From Verrucomicrobiales bacterium (GTDB taxonomy: Bacteria; Verrucomicrobiota; Verrucomicrobiia; Limisphaerales; CAIMTB01), in NCBI GenBank assembly GCA_016795425.1, contig JAEUHG010000187.1:1-43914 (forward strand): DNA of 43,914 bases, in the 5' to 3' direction. Within the stretch, counting starts at the first letter, position 1, and each line of letters begins with the position of its first letter. The notes beneath the pieces were generated by a model. The model was given only the letters and a program-made list of their open reading frames with translations. It was not told the DNA's origin and did not search any database. The position numbers were made by a program, and so were the translations under genes. Positions 16,787 to 27,900 of the stretch are shown in pieces.

Positions 16787-17200
16787 ATGACCAAGATCGT
16801 GCTCGCCGCCTCCGCCTACGTTCTCATCTCCTTCGCGCTGGCGGCCCCATGGCATTTGGTGTGGTTCAAGAAGCTTTACGACGATTTGGGCATGTACAAC
16901 CGGGCGGAGCCGATGATTGCCTTGGGAGTGGGTTCGATGATGGTGCAAGGGTTGGTGATGGCGCTGCTTTATCCGCGCCAGTACCAGGGTGGGCATCCTG
17001 TTGTGGAGGGACTTCGCTTTGGCCTCTTGATGGGGCTGTTCTTGTTCAGCATCTCTACCATGGCAAATGCTGCAAAGATCAAGGTGGAGCCCCTGTCGGT
17101 GTTCTTCGGCGTCCAAGTTCTCTTCCATGCCCTGCAGTTCGCGGCGACAGGTGCCGCCATCGGCGCCATCTACGGAAGACTACCCGCCGCTCGTCCTTGA
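16787..17200 (+). CDS. Small integral membrane protein, divergent to HxlR regulator
   Basis: 137 residues with four likely membrane helices: about 5-23, 45-64, 79-95 and 105-127. A loop WHLVWFKKLYDDLGMYNR lies after the first helix. The overall layout resembles DUF1761-like small membrane proteins, but I cannot assign it firmly. There is no signal peptidase site. No clear Shine-Dalgarno precedes the ATG. The divergent HxlR-type regulator and shared palindrome make it the likely target of that regulator, as small transport or membrane proteins and oxidoreductases often sit next to HxlR genes. Confidence 0.75.
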   Translation: MTKIVLAASAYVLISFALAAPWHLVWFKKLYDDLGMYNRAEPMIALGVGSMMVQGLVMALLYPRQYQGGHPVVEGLRFGLLMGLFLFSISTMANAAKIKVEPLSVFFGVQVLFHALQFAATGAAIGAIYGRLPAARP

Positions 17201-17491
17201 GCCATGAGACGTTTGCTGGAGTCGGCTCATCGATTTTCGCGCACGTCGCAGACCTGGTGGGGCATCGGTAGTGGGTCGTGTCCTCAAGAATCGATTCTCG
17301 ATTGATCCGTCAGAAGAGGAACAGCCAACTAGGTTTAAGGCGTTGTATCCGGTGTCCGCGGAGTTGTGGATGGCGGTGGGTCTCCGGGATTTCAACCGAC
17401 CAGAATCGGCGCAGGGGTTGTTCGCGCAGGTTCTGTAGTAACTTGGCGTCCCGTCTCGCCGGCATCAGCCAGAAAGTCGCAATCGCCAAAC
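17201..17491. other. Intergenic stretch between membrane protein and integrase remnant
   Basis: No supportable gene. The part just past the integrase remnant's stop (about 17430-17491) resembles the matching stretch downstream of the second remnant (around 33800-33856), so it is probably non-coding tail of the same old element. Confidence 0.35.
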
Positions 17492-17986
17492 TCAGGCCGC
17501 GACCTTCCATTCGTGCCGATGGTGAAGACCACCGACCTCCGGAAGTGCCACGATCCTGGCGGTTGTGGACGGTTTGAATGAGGGGAAACGACCTTCCGGG
17601 GAGTCCTTTTCGACTGCCATATGGCAGCGCGTTCGATGGTAGTAGCCGACGAAGGATAAGTGAACCACGCGGCGGTGGTCCTGCCGAATGACAAAGAAGA
17701 CCCCTGGGAGCTTGAAGGAAGCGGTTGGGATGGTGAAGAAGTCCATGCCGACAAGTCCCTCCCGATGATTGCGGAGGAAAGCCCTTCAGCGCCGAAGACG
17801 ATGATTGGATACTGGCTGTTTTGGACGATACCTGGAGACCGTGCGCTCATCGATGACGATGCTGCGTTTGAGTCGCTCGCCGTGAATTCTTAACGCACCC
17901 CAAAGATTCTCGTGAGCCATCCGGAGGATCAAATCGCAGGTTTCTTTGGCGATGCGCGGTTGCCCACCGAGACGATGGACCGCCAT
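17492..17986 (-). pseudogene. Decayed DDE integrase/transposase (copy A)
   Basis: One frame with an in-frame TGA (near 17783) and a large internal deletion. The N-terminal helix-turn-helix part is recognisable (LILRMAHENLWGALRIHGE, ERTVSRYRP), as is the linker RAFLRNHREGLVG. The first strand of the rve catalytic core follows (GMDFFTIPTASF, with the first Asp; VFFVIRQDHRRVVHLSF). The frame then jumps directly to the element's C-terminal end (YYHRTRCHMAVEKDSPEGR...VGGLHHRHEWKVAA). The second Asp and the Glu of the DDE triad are gone, so it is inactive. A homologous remnant lies at 33857-34320 in the same orientation. It abuts the 3' end of the large minus-strand cluster. Confidence 0.75.
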
Positions 17987-18008
17987 CCCAGTTCGGTTCG
18001 TCGATCGA

Positions 18009-18875
18009 TCACTCGAGCCAGACGCGGGCGCGGAAGAAGGTGGGGGCGTTGGTGCCGGTCGGTTGGGCGTGGACGACGAGTTGGTCGCTGCCCGGAATCC
18101 GGCTGAGATTCTCCAGCGCGCGCCAGGGGCCCGCGGCGGCGTCGGGCGCGGTTTCCAGGCTGTAGTAGCGTGTTCGGCCTTCGAAGCCGGTGCCGCCGGC
18201 GCGCAAGGCGCGGAAGCTGACGCGGAGCAAGGCGCCGTCGTCCTGCAAGGCGAGGCGGAAGACGTCCGATGCGTTTCGCGGGTTGGTGCCGCCGAAGTAT
18301 TCGCTGCGATCATTCGCGCCGTCCCCGTCGGTGTCGTTGCTCAAGTTCCCGCCGGTGGTGCCCAGTGTGGCGAACTCCCAGCCGTCAGGGACTCCGTCGC
18401 TGTTGGTGTCGGCTCCGGCGCCGAAGTCGAGGCGCAAGGCCACGCCCGGCTCGGTGACGCGATGGAGGACTTGGTAGGCAATTCCGTGGGCGGCACGGAC
18501 CGTGATGACGATGGACTCGCCGAGGACAGCTTGGTTCGGAGCGGCGTCCGCGGTCGAGACGACGGGCAGACGGAGCGAATAGTAGAAATCACCGAGCCGG
18601 GCGCTAGTGCCCATGCGATAGGTGGCGAGGACTGGGCCGGACGAAGTGCGCCGAGCTTCGATGATGACGTCGGTATTCGCCTTGGTGACGGGACGGCCGT
18701 CGAGGGCGATGGTGCCGTAGACGAGATGATCCGGAAGCGGGACGGCAGCCCGGCCGACCACGGGAGCCATGAATAGAGCCACGACAATGGTCAAAGCGGA
18801 TCGAATACAGGTCCTTGTTTCACCGCGAAGGACACGAAGGGCGGGAAGAAGGACGGTGGGAGTCGGCGTTTTCAT
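18009..18875 (-). CDS. Exported protein with calcium-loop (TSP3-like) motif; last gene of the giant cluster
   Basis: 288 residues from the ATG at 18875. The export signal is about residues 26-44 (SALTIVVALFMAPVVGRA), preceded by an unusually long N-region partly made of a dispersed repeat, so the ancestral start may differ. The middle has a beta-sandwich look (YGTIALDGRPV...YSLRLPV). Around residues 155-195 the D-x-N-x-D-G-x-x-D-G-W-E and D-x-D-G-D-G-x-N-D-R-x-E motifs are thrombospondin-3/dockerin-like calcium loops, usual near the C-terminus of verrucomicrobial exported proteins. The last about 80 residues are a small domain ending FFRARVWLE. It starts 47 bases after the giant gene and is probably co-transcribed; a partner or accessory role is inferred from position only. 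Confidence 0.7.
   Translation of the reverse strand: MKTPTPTVLLPALRVLRGETRTCIRSALTIVVALFMAPVVGRAAVPLPDHLVYGTIALDGRPVTKANTDVIIEARRTSSGPVLATYRMGTSARLGDFYYSLRLPVVSTADAAPNQAVLGESIVITVRAAHGIAYQVLHRVTEPGVALRLDFGAGADTNSDGVPDGWEFATLGTTGGNLSNDTDGDGANDRSEYFGGTNPRNASDVFRLALQDDGALLRVSFRALRAGGTGFEGRTRYYSLETAPDAAAGPWRALENLSRIPGSDQLVVHAQPTGTNAPTFFRARVWLE
18818..18841. repeat. Dispersed CACCGCGAAGGACACGAAGG-type repeat inside a gene start
   Basis: The string TTTCACCGCGAAGGACAC and the GAAGGG after it match a short repeat I recall as scattered between genes in many environmental bacteria. Here it lies within the first codons of the 18009-18875 gene, encoding about residues 12-20 of the N-region. It may have inserted and extended the reading frame. 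Confidence 0.35.
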
Positions 18876-18922
18876 GGTTGGATGCCTACAGAGGGAAGTG
18901 GGTCAAGGTCAGGGAACGAGAC

Positions 18923-21900
18923 TCAGTTCCCGCTGGTGCTGTAGGTCTGGAAGTAGAGTTTGATGTCATCGACGGATTGAATAAACAGATCCAGACCCCG
19001 GATAGGATTGGGATCCCCGAGCAAATAGGCGCCGGGAATAATGAGAACCCATTGGGTGTTCCAGACGGACCGCCCGATCAGACGGGTGCTTTCGTTGAAT
19101 TGGTCGAGGTCGAAGGCGGTGTCCTGGTAGGCGCGGAAAGCCGAGTGCCTCCGGATGGCAGTGAAGGTGCCATCGGACGATGGGTAGATCGGCGGAGTGG
19201 AGGAGTTCGATAGGCTGGCGTTGCCGATGGGGAACGGCACCGGGATGCGCTGATCAATCACCTGCCAGTCGCGCACACTGAAGTCGTCGGCGTCGGCACT
19301 GCGGAGGCGGTCGACTCCAACGGGGACGAGGTAGACGCGCGGTTTGGCGGCGAGATCGGCGGCGTCGTAGTCGGAGAACCAGACGGCGACGGATTTGATG
19401 CGGGTGGAGTACTCGGACGGGTCGTAGCTGGAGTCGAGCGGTCCAAGGGCTTGGCCGAAGAAGTTCTGGCCGGCGACAACGGTGGAGCCGAAGCGCAGGA
19501 CGATGCCGGGCTGCGGGCCGGCGGATTCCGGGGCGAAGGGACGGCAGTAGCGACGGAACTCGGCGACGTCCCAGAGGTTGCTGACAACGCTGGACTGCAG
19601 CAACTGGCGCCAGGTGGTGGAGGCGGCGGTATTGACGTTGGTGCCGCTGGTGGAGGGCAGGATACGGAAGGCCTCGGAGCGGAGCGAGAAGCGGGAATCC
19701 TCCGGGCGATCGTTGTTGAGGCCGACCTGGCCGCGGAGCACGTCGAAGTTCTGGCGCATGCGACCGAGGATACTGGCGAGCCCGACGCGGCCGACGACGG
19801 GTTCGTCATTGACGAGTTCGCCGAGGCTGCGTTCGCGGAGGATCTCGGTGGCGAAGGAGCTGCCGGCGCCGTTGGCGGTGCCGAGGTTGAGTTCGTAATC
19901 GTAGGCGGCGGCGGCGAGATGGACGTAGCGGGCCGCGATCTCGAACTGGGCGTCGTATTTCTGCAGGGAATCGTCGCGGAAGATGCGCAGGCCGAGGTCG
20001 CGGTAGCGATCGGCTTGGATAGTGCCGGCGGTGACCTTGCGGAAGAGGGTGCGTTGGACGAGGAGCCGCTGGCCCTGCGCCAGGATGGTCTCGATATTGC
20101 GGGCGGCCTGAACGATGGCCTGGTTGGCGTTGAAGAGGTCGAGACGAAGGGAGGCTTCGGCGCGGACGAGGACTTCGAGCTCTTTGAGGCGTTCGGCGAC
20201 CTCGAAATCCTGTTCGTTGGTTTCGACCTGGAGATCGATGCCGAGTTCGGTTTCCTCCTTGGCGAGTTCGAGGAATTGCTCGGCGATTTCGGCGCCCTCG
20301 GCGAGGGCCGTGGGTCCGGCTTCGGCGAACATCGAAGCGACGTAGATGCTGGCGACGATCGGGGCGAAGGCGTCGGTGGCGAGTCCGACCACGCTGGGGA
20401 CCGCGCCGACGAGTCCGGCGACCGCGCTCTGAAAAGTGGCGGCGACGTTCTGCGAGACGATCTTGGTGACGTTGGCGGCGGTGAGGGCAACGTTATAGAC
20501 GGTGTTCAGTCCGACCTTGGCATCGCCGAGGCCGAGTTGCTCGCGACGCAGTCCGTAACGCAATTCGAGGAGGTCGGCGTGTTCCTCGATCTCGCTGACG
20601 TGATTTTCGTAGGCCGTGAGCGCCTGTCGCAATTGAACCTGAGCAAGCACCAACTCGCGCAGGGCACCCTGGAGGCTGCCTTCGGCGCGGCGTTGGCCCC
20701 ACGACGCCGGCGTTTCGAATGTGTAATCGCCCGGATGGATCGGGTACTCGACCTTGGTGTCGGGTACCTTGGTCGCGTCCAGGGCATCGAGGGTGGTCTG
20801 GGAGAACTGGGCGGCGAAGTTACCCTTGATGTTGATCGCGACGGATTGGATTCCGTTCACGGTGGAACTCAGGTCGGTGAAGCCTTCGCTCCGCGGGTTG
20901 TTCTGCGCGGTGACGTCCACGGTGGGGACGTACATCCAATGCAGCAGGTCCGGTCCCTGGTAGCCCGACGGATAAGTGCCGCCAGGGCCGATGTCGCCGG
21001 CATAGGGGTAGCCGTAAATCTGGATGAGATCCTCAAGATAGGCGATTTCTTGGTTGGCCACGGCGACGGAGTAGTCGGACACGGAGTTCTGCTGTTTCCG
21101 CAGCTCACTGCTCAGGACGGTGGCGCGGTTAAAGGTGACCTCGGCATTCTGCAGGGCTTGCAGGGCGCGCTGGTAGATCTGTTCGAAGTGGGAGCTTCGC
21201 TGGAACCCGGTCCGCACGAGATCCGGATCGATGTCGAATGGCACGACGCCGCGGGCGAATCCGAGCGGGTTGAGTCCGGCGTTGGCCTGATCGAGGACGT
21301 TCACGACGGAGGCGGCCTCCGTGACGATCTGCATGAGTTCGCCGACGGTGGTGCGATCGACCTTTTGGATGCCGACGTGGTTGTCGGGATCGACGGTGGG
21401 AAGAATGGCATTACCGACGACCCAGTCGAAGTAGGCACCCTGGGAGGCGCGACGGGCCCAACCGCTGACGCTCCAGGCCCGGCTGCGGACGGGATCGGGG
21501 AATCCTTGGAGGAGGGAGACCGGGTCGTCGGTGTAGCCGAGGCGATGACTGCGATCGACGATTTCGGCGCCGGTGCGTGCCCGGGCGGCGGCGGCGCGAG
21601 CGAAGCGGCGTTCGTCCTGGTAGTTCACCTGAATGGGCACGCCGGCGACGAGGGTGTCTTCGGGGCGCGGGATCCAGATAAAGTTGGGATGACGCAGGAG
21701 GTCGTAGTAAGAGGTCAGCGCGGTGAGATAGTGACCCCAGGCGTCGCCGTGTCCTTGCGGGAAGAGGATCTTGGCGTCGCCGGCGTTGATGAAGCCATCG
21801 CTGTTCTGATCGGGGATGCCGTACTTGGCGACGTACGCGGTTTCGCCTTCGTTGCCGGTGAAGTTCCAGAAGAGGCGATTGTAGACCGGGGCGGCACCGA

Positions 21901-24900
21901 CGCCGGCGGAGGAGTCGTCGCGTCCGCGGAGCATGGCGAGTTCCTCTTCGAGCAATGATGACACCTGGTTCTGGAAGGCGAAGATCGACGACGCGACGCT
22001 GCCGAGTTCGGTGGAGTCGGTGGTGAGTCCGATGGTGGGATCGGCGGAATCGGCGAACGCCTCGTTGGCGTGAAGCAGATAGAGGTCGGCGATATTGCCG
22101 GCGGCGAGGAGCAGGGCCTTGTCGGCGGGTTCATAGGCCACGGCCGGGGTGCCGTCGATGCTAAGGCCGCGTCCGCGATTCAGGACCGTCGAATAGATCT
22201 CGATGAGTCCGAAGTTGTCGGTGGTGGCGGGGTTAAGGGCAACGTCGCCTTCGTAGCGTGGGCCGGCCTCGGCGAGCGTGCTGGCCAGGGTGTTGACCTG
22301 GTTGTCGTCGAAGTCGCTGCCGCGTTGGGCGAAGAGATTGATGCCGCCGAGGACGCGCTTGATCCAGCCGGGGACGAACATCGCGCGCGGCGCGCCCGCG
22401 GTGGCGGACGGGTCTCCGATCCAACTGCTCCAGTTGGTCCCGCCACCGGGCGTAATCTCGCCGTAGCGCATGAGGTACCAGACATCGGACAAGGTGAGCA
22501 GGCTGGAGACGGTTCCGGATCCGAGCGTGAGATCGTTCACGCCCAGGCCGGACGCGGGATCGGTCGGATAAGGCACCCAGTTCCGGTTATCGGTGATGGC
22601 GCCCTGATTGTCGGTGAGGGGCACGAACGTCGGATCGAACCCGGGGGCATCCACCTGGTAGAGCCACTGGAAGACGAAGGCATCGGGTTGTCCGGCGAAG
22701 TCGGCCGAGTGCCGCAACGTCACGCGTTCGTCGAGGACGTTGTCGGGTTGGATGATCGCCAGTGATCCGCGGGCGAGATCGGCGTCGACCCGAATGACAT
22801 GGAGACCGACCGGCAACCCGCCGAGGCTGGGGTCGTCGTTTTCCGCCACGACGACAAAGCGGGGGCCAGGAGGCTGGTCGGGGCCATCGGTGATCCAGGT
22901 GGGAGAACCGGCCAGGACACCGTTGGAACCGGACGGGGAGAGGTCGGCGACGGTGGCACCCTGGCCTTCGGCGAACAGCCAGAGCCCGGCCAGTCCGGAT
23001 TCCTTGCCGGTGAGTTGGCGGTCGGAATTGGCAATGATGGCGAGCTGGCTGCGCGGGTGATCCCAGATCCGAAGGTCGGTAATGCTGCCGGCGAACACGC
23101 CGTAGCCGCCCCAGGGGTCTGAAGTGCGTACCAGGCTCGCGGAAGGTTGCACGTCCTTCAGGCTGCGGACGCCCGTACGGACGAGTTGGCCATCGATATA
23201 GAGCGATGGCGTGGCATCGCGATAGACGACGGCGATGTGGCGCCAACCGGAGAGGTCGCCGTCGTACACCAGCGGCGTGCAGATGAGGTAGTCGCTATGC
23301 TCGACGACGGAGACGCCGTTGGTGCCGACCGAGACACCGATGCCGGCGCGGGTGGACTGGCCGGTGACGGCGCTTGCCTGATCGGGGTACACGGCAAAGG
23401 GTTGGCCGGAGAAGGCCGCCTCGCCGCTGGCGGTTTCGGGGGTGGAGGGGCGGGATGATTCGGGGCGGACCCAGAACTCGATGGTGAAGTCGTTGGCGAG
23501 GCCGACGAAGTTATTGGTGACCTTCATGCCCTGGCCCGTTGCCGCGAAGCGGAGGCCGCCCTTGCTGGATGGCTGGACATCCAAGAGCGGTTGCGCGGCT
23601 GTGAGCGCCTTGGCGCCTTTCAGCGTTTCCCGCACCAGGTTCGTCTGAGTCAACCCGTTGTTGGTCACTACCTGGCTGGCGAGGCCAATCAGTAACGATT
23701 CGTCGGGCAACCCGTCGCCGGTGAGGTCGAGCCGGTTCGGATTTCGGGTGATGGCGTACAGATCCTCGATGGCGTCGGCGAATTTTTGATCGCCGGAAGG
23801 GTCGAGGGCGAGGATGACCTCGCGTTCGCGTTGACTCATCACATTGACCAACGTGACCGACGCCGCGCCATCGGAGGGCGCGTACACGAATCCTCGGAAG
23901 CCAAGCAGGTGGTTGCGGGCGTCGTGGTAAAGGCGGACGCGAAGGTAGTAGGGAAGGTCGGGGAAGATTTCGGTACCGGTGGAGGGATCCACCTGGCGGC
24001 GCACGGCATCAGGAAAGACGAAATCTTCCTCGAGCGAGATCGATCGATCACTCAACGGATCGAACAGCCTGGCCACGGCGCTGAGCGGACGAGTCTCGGA
24101 GGGATCGCCGCTGTCGAACACCACCTGGGTGCTGGCCATGTCCGCGATGTCGGGCAATCCCCCGGTGGCGGTGGTGAGTGACTGTCCGACTTGGAGGACA
24201 GGCGGGTCCTGGGGCCATTGGATCACATAGGTGACGTCGACGGGCTGGCCGAGCTCGCCGGCATCGCGGTGTTCCAGCCAGGGGATGGGATCGCCTTCGG
24301 CTTTTTCAGGGGTGCCGTCGCGGTCAAGATCGTAGAAGAAGCCCGGCTGGAGCGGGTAGAAGAAGCGAAGCACCACGTCGTCTTCGGAGCCATCGATGCC
24401 GGCCGCGCGGGCGTAGAATCGGCCGCGGTAATCCTGCCAGGCGGGGCCGGAGACCAGGCGATTCTGGGCGGACATGAGCGGCAGCGCGGAGATGGGCAAC
24501 GGGGGCTGGATTTCGTGTCCGACGACGCCGTCGTATTGGAAGGTGTAGGGATGCTGTTCGGCGACGACGGAGTAGACCTTCATGCGCCACTCGCCGCTGA
24601 CGGGGTCGAGGTAGCGGAGGAGCACGTAGGGTTCCGAGGCCTTCGGCGTGACCCGTGCGTTGAGATCGTTGCGGAGGGCGTACAGCGTACCGCCGGAGAA
24701 CAGAGCGTGTTCTTCGTTGGGATTATAGCCCGGGAGGTTGGTGTCGGACTGGCTGTAGATGCTCGACCGCGGGAAGGTCGCGGGCGAGAGGGGGCCGGAG
24801 CCGAGTTGACTGGCGATGATGATGGGCTCGGCGTCGGTGGGCCAGCGCACCGCGTATTGATAGGGCAACGACGCCCAGGCGGTGCCGATGCGATCCTGTC

Positions 24901-27900
24901 GGTACCAGACGACGAGGAAGTTCTCGCCGCGCTCGTTGCTGTTGACGGGGAGGATGGGTCCGCGGCGGGTCGCGAGTTGGTAGGCGGCATTGGTGCCCGC
25001 GCCGTCGAAATAGGCGTTGGGAGTGAGGACGTAGCCGTTCAGACCCGCGTAATCTTGGTGCAAGGCGTTGGTGATCGGCAGGCCGACCGTCCACGGGACA
25101 TTGGTGACCAGGAAAGCCGGGTCGTTCCAGGCGATGGTCCGAACCACGGTAAAGTGATTGGGTTGGTTCTCGGGGTTCTGGGGGCGGCCGTCGGTGCGGA
25201 GATAGTGCAGGACGCTGTAGCCGGTGGTCTGGCTGTTGAAGAGTTTGGTGGTGGAATCCACCCGCTGCTCGCCGGTGGGGTAACTGACTTCGACGAAGCC
25301 GTGGCGGAAGCCGGGGTCGTCGGGTTGGACCTGGACCGGGGCGCCGGCGACGTGGATCACGGGATCCGTTGGCCAGACGTTGAACGACAAGGTGGTGATG
25401 GAGACCTCGTTGGTGAAGATCTGGCGGATGAACGAGTCGCCGAACTGGGTGTCGTTGGTCACCGTGACGAACGTGCCGGTGCGCCAGCGGATCTCGGCGA
25501 CCACGGGTCGGATGGCGTAAAGCTTGCGTTCGATCGCGCTCCAGAAGAACGAGTTGTCCCACCGGTCGGTGCCGGCGCCCTGCAGGATGGTGATGTTGGG
25601 GTTCTCGCCGATGGCGCCATCTGGCCGGAAAACGCGGCGACCGATCTCGGTGGCTGGAAAGAGCACGAGCGCCTGGTTGGCCGCATTGGTCAGGGCTCCA
25701 TTGGCGGCGATCTGAGCGCGATCGTTGATGCCGCGGGCGTCCGTCAGTGTCCAGCCGGAGCCCGGGCTCAGCGCGTTCAGGTCGTAAGCGCGGCCGTCGG
25801 TGTAGAGGAAAGCGCGCCAGACGCCGTTGGTGGTGAGGGCGCGGCCGACGATCTGTCCGAAGCGATTGACGCCGGAGGCCTCGGCGGCGCCACCGCCGAA
25901 CATGTCGCCCAGATCGGTCCAAGTGCCATCCTCATAGGTCGCGACGCGGGAGCGTGCACCGGAGGGAAAGAGGGCGTTGCCGACCACGAGGCCCTGATCG
26001 CTGATGGCGGTGACGACGACGTCATCGGCGCCCGCGGGACGACCGAGGTCCTGGGTCAGGCCATTGACCGAAAGGAAGGCGTTGGTGTTTCCGCCGCTGG
26101 CGAGGCGGGCGTAGCCGGCAATCTCGCCCGCTGCATTGACGGCGGTGGCCCACATGCTGGCGTAGCCGTTGGTAAGGGCGAGAGGTGCCAGGACGGACGT
26201 GCCGGCGGTGAAGGCGCGGAAGGTGCCGTCGCCGGTCTGGGCGTAGCCGACGATCAGGCCGTCGTCATTGATGCCGGTGGCAACACTGAGATTGCCGCCG
26301 GGGAGAACGCCGAGCGACGAGGGAATCGAATCCTGGCGCGGATCGATGACAAAGGCGAGGGACGCATTTTGTGCATCCTTGGCGGCACCGACCATGACGC
26401 CGGACGCGTTCACGGCGAGACCGGCGCCGGTGGTGCCCCCGAGATTGGCCGTGATATAGCCCCGCTCGGTGGCTCCGTAGCCCGTGTAGAAGAACGGACT
26501 GCTGTTGGTGGGGGCCGCGATGCTGGCGACGTAGCCGGCAAGCTGGCCGGAGCCATTGATCGCGGTGGCGAACGAGGACGGCTGTTGGACGACCGCGCCC
26601 GCATTGACGACGGCAAAAGCGAGACGGGGATTGACCCGAACCTCGAAGGCGGTCGTGGCCGTTCGAATGCCGTTATTGACGGTGATCTCGATCGTCGAGT
26701 CGCCAACCTCGCCGTCAACGGGAGTCAGAGTCAGGGTGCGCGAGGTGCCGGATCCGGAGACGACGATGTTCTCGGCAGGCAGAAGGGTGGTGCTCGACGA
26801 TCGTATGGCGAACGTCAGGCGCGAACCGTCCGGTTGATCTTCGTCGGTGACGCCGAAGGGAACGACGAGGGGCGGGTCTTCTTCTTCGAGTTCCTGGTCG
26901 CGGATGCTGCTGATGGTGGGCGGGATCGGAACGAAATCCACGACGAGCAGGAGTGTGGTGACGGGCGAAACCAAGCCACGACCATCGGTCACGGTGTAGC
27001 TGATCACGTTGGTCCCGGAGTACCTGCGGGTCGGCGTGAAGGTGTAGAGACCGGGCACGATCGGATCGGCGGCGAGCACGCCATTCGTGGGCACCCCAGT
27101 GATCTGATACGTGAGTTTGGATCGATCAAAGGCGAAGCCCGGCAGGAAGAACTTCTGATTCCGGCTGTTTCCAGGGACGACGATTTGGGCCAGCGAGGGC
27201 GCGGCGTTCGTGGTCCAAACGACCGGATTGACGATGGTTCCATCGAACCGGACGCCGCCGGGCTTCGTGGGGCTTGAGTCATAGGCCACGAGGCCGTTGC
27301 CCTCGTCGAAGCGGTAGTAGAGATACAGATCGGGCTCGGTGCCGACCAGGGTCGTGTTCATGGTGTCGAACAGTTCCTCCGGGGTCAGCGCGCGTTTCCA
27401 GAGTCTCACTTCGTCGAGGGTTCCTTGGAAGAACCCGGACTTGCCCGAGACGGAACCCAGGTAGAAACCGCCCACGCCCAGGGTCGTGCCGTTGTTCGTG
27501 ATGGAGCCGAGACTGACGCCGTCGAGGAAGATCTCGCGGCGGCCGGTGGTGGCATCGAACACAGCGGCCCAGTGATGCCAGTCGAGGTTCGTATGGTAGG
27601 TGGCGGAGGACAAGAGTTCGGCGCTGGGGAGCGTCGCGCTCATTTGCAGGCCGACGCGGCCATCATCGAAGTAGCCGAAAGTGGCCTGGGGTCGATTGGT
27701 GGAGGGATCGCTGGAGAAGCTGAAGAGGGCTTGAACATTGCCGGAACCGGGCGAGGTGGCGTTGGCCCGGCGTGCCCACATTTCGAGCGTGAATGAAGTG
27801 CCGCCGAGGTCGAATCCGGGCGTCCGCTCGACACCACCGGGGGAGCCGCCCAGTTGGAGGGCGTTGCCGGATCCAGCGATGGGCGCCGGGTCACGATTCA

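Noticed and set aside
19451..21958. Plus-strand open frame of about 835 codons, highly acidic
   Set aside because: Antisense to the helical C-terminal part of the giant protein; the composition (G, E, D, V, A) mirrors the opposite codons and no family is recognisable.
24191..27277. Plus-strand open frame of about 1,028 codons opposite the giant gene
   Set aside because: It is rich in Gly, Asp, Glu and Ala with no domain or signal, and lies fully antisense to a gene with clear LamG, Ig-like and HAF modules. Long antisense frames are expected in high-G+C coding DNA.
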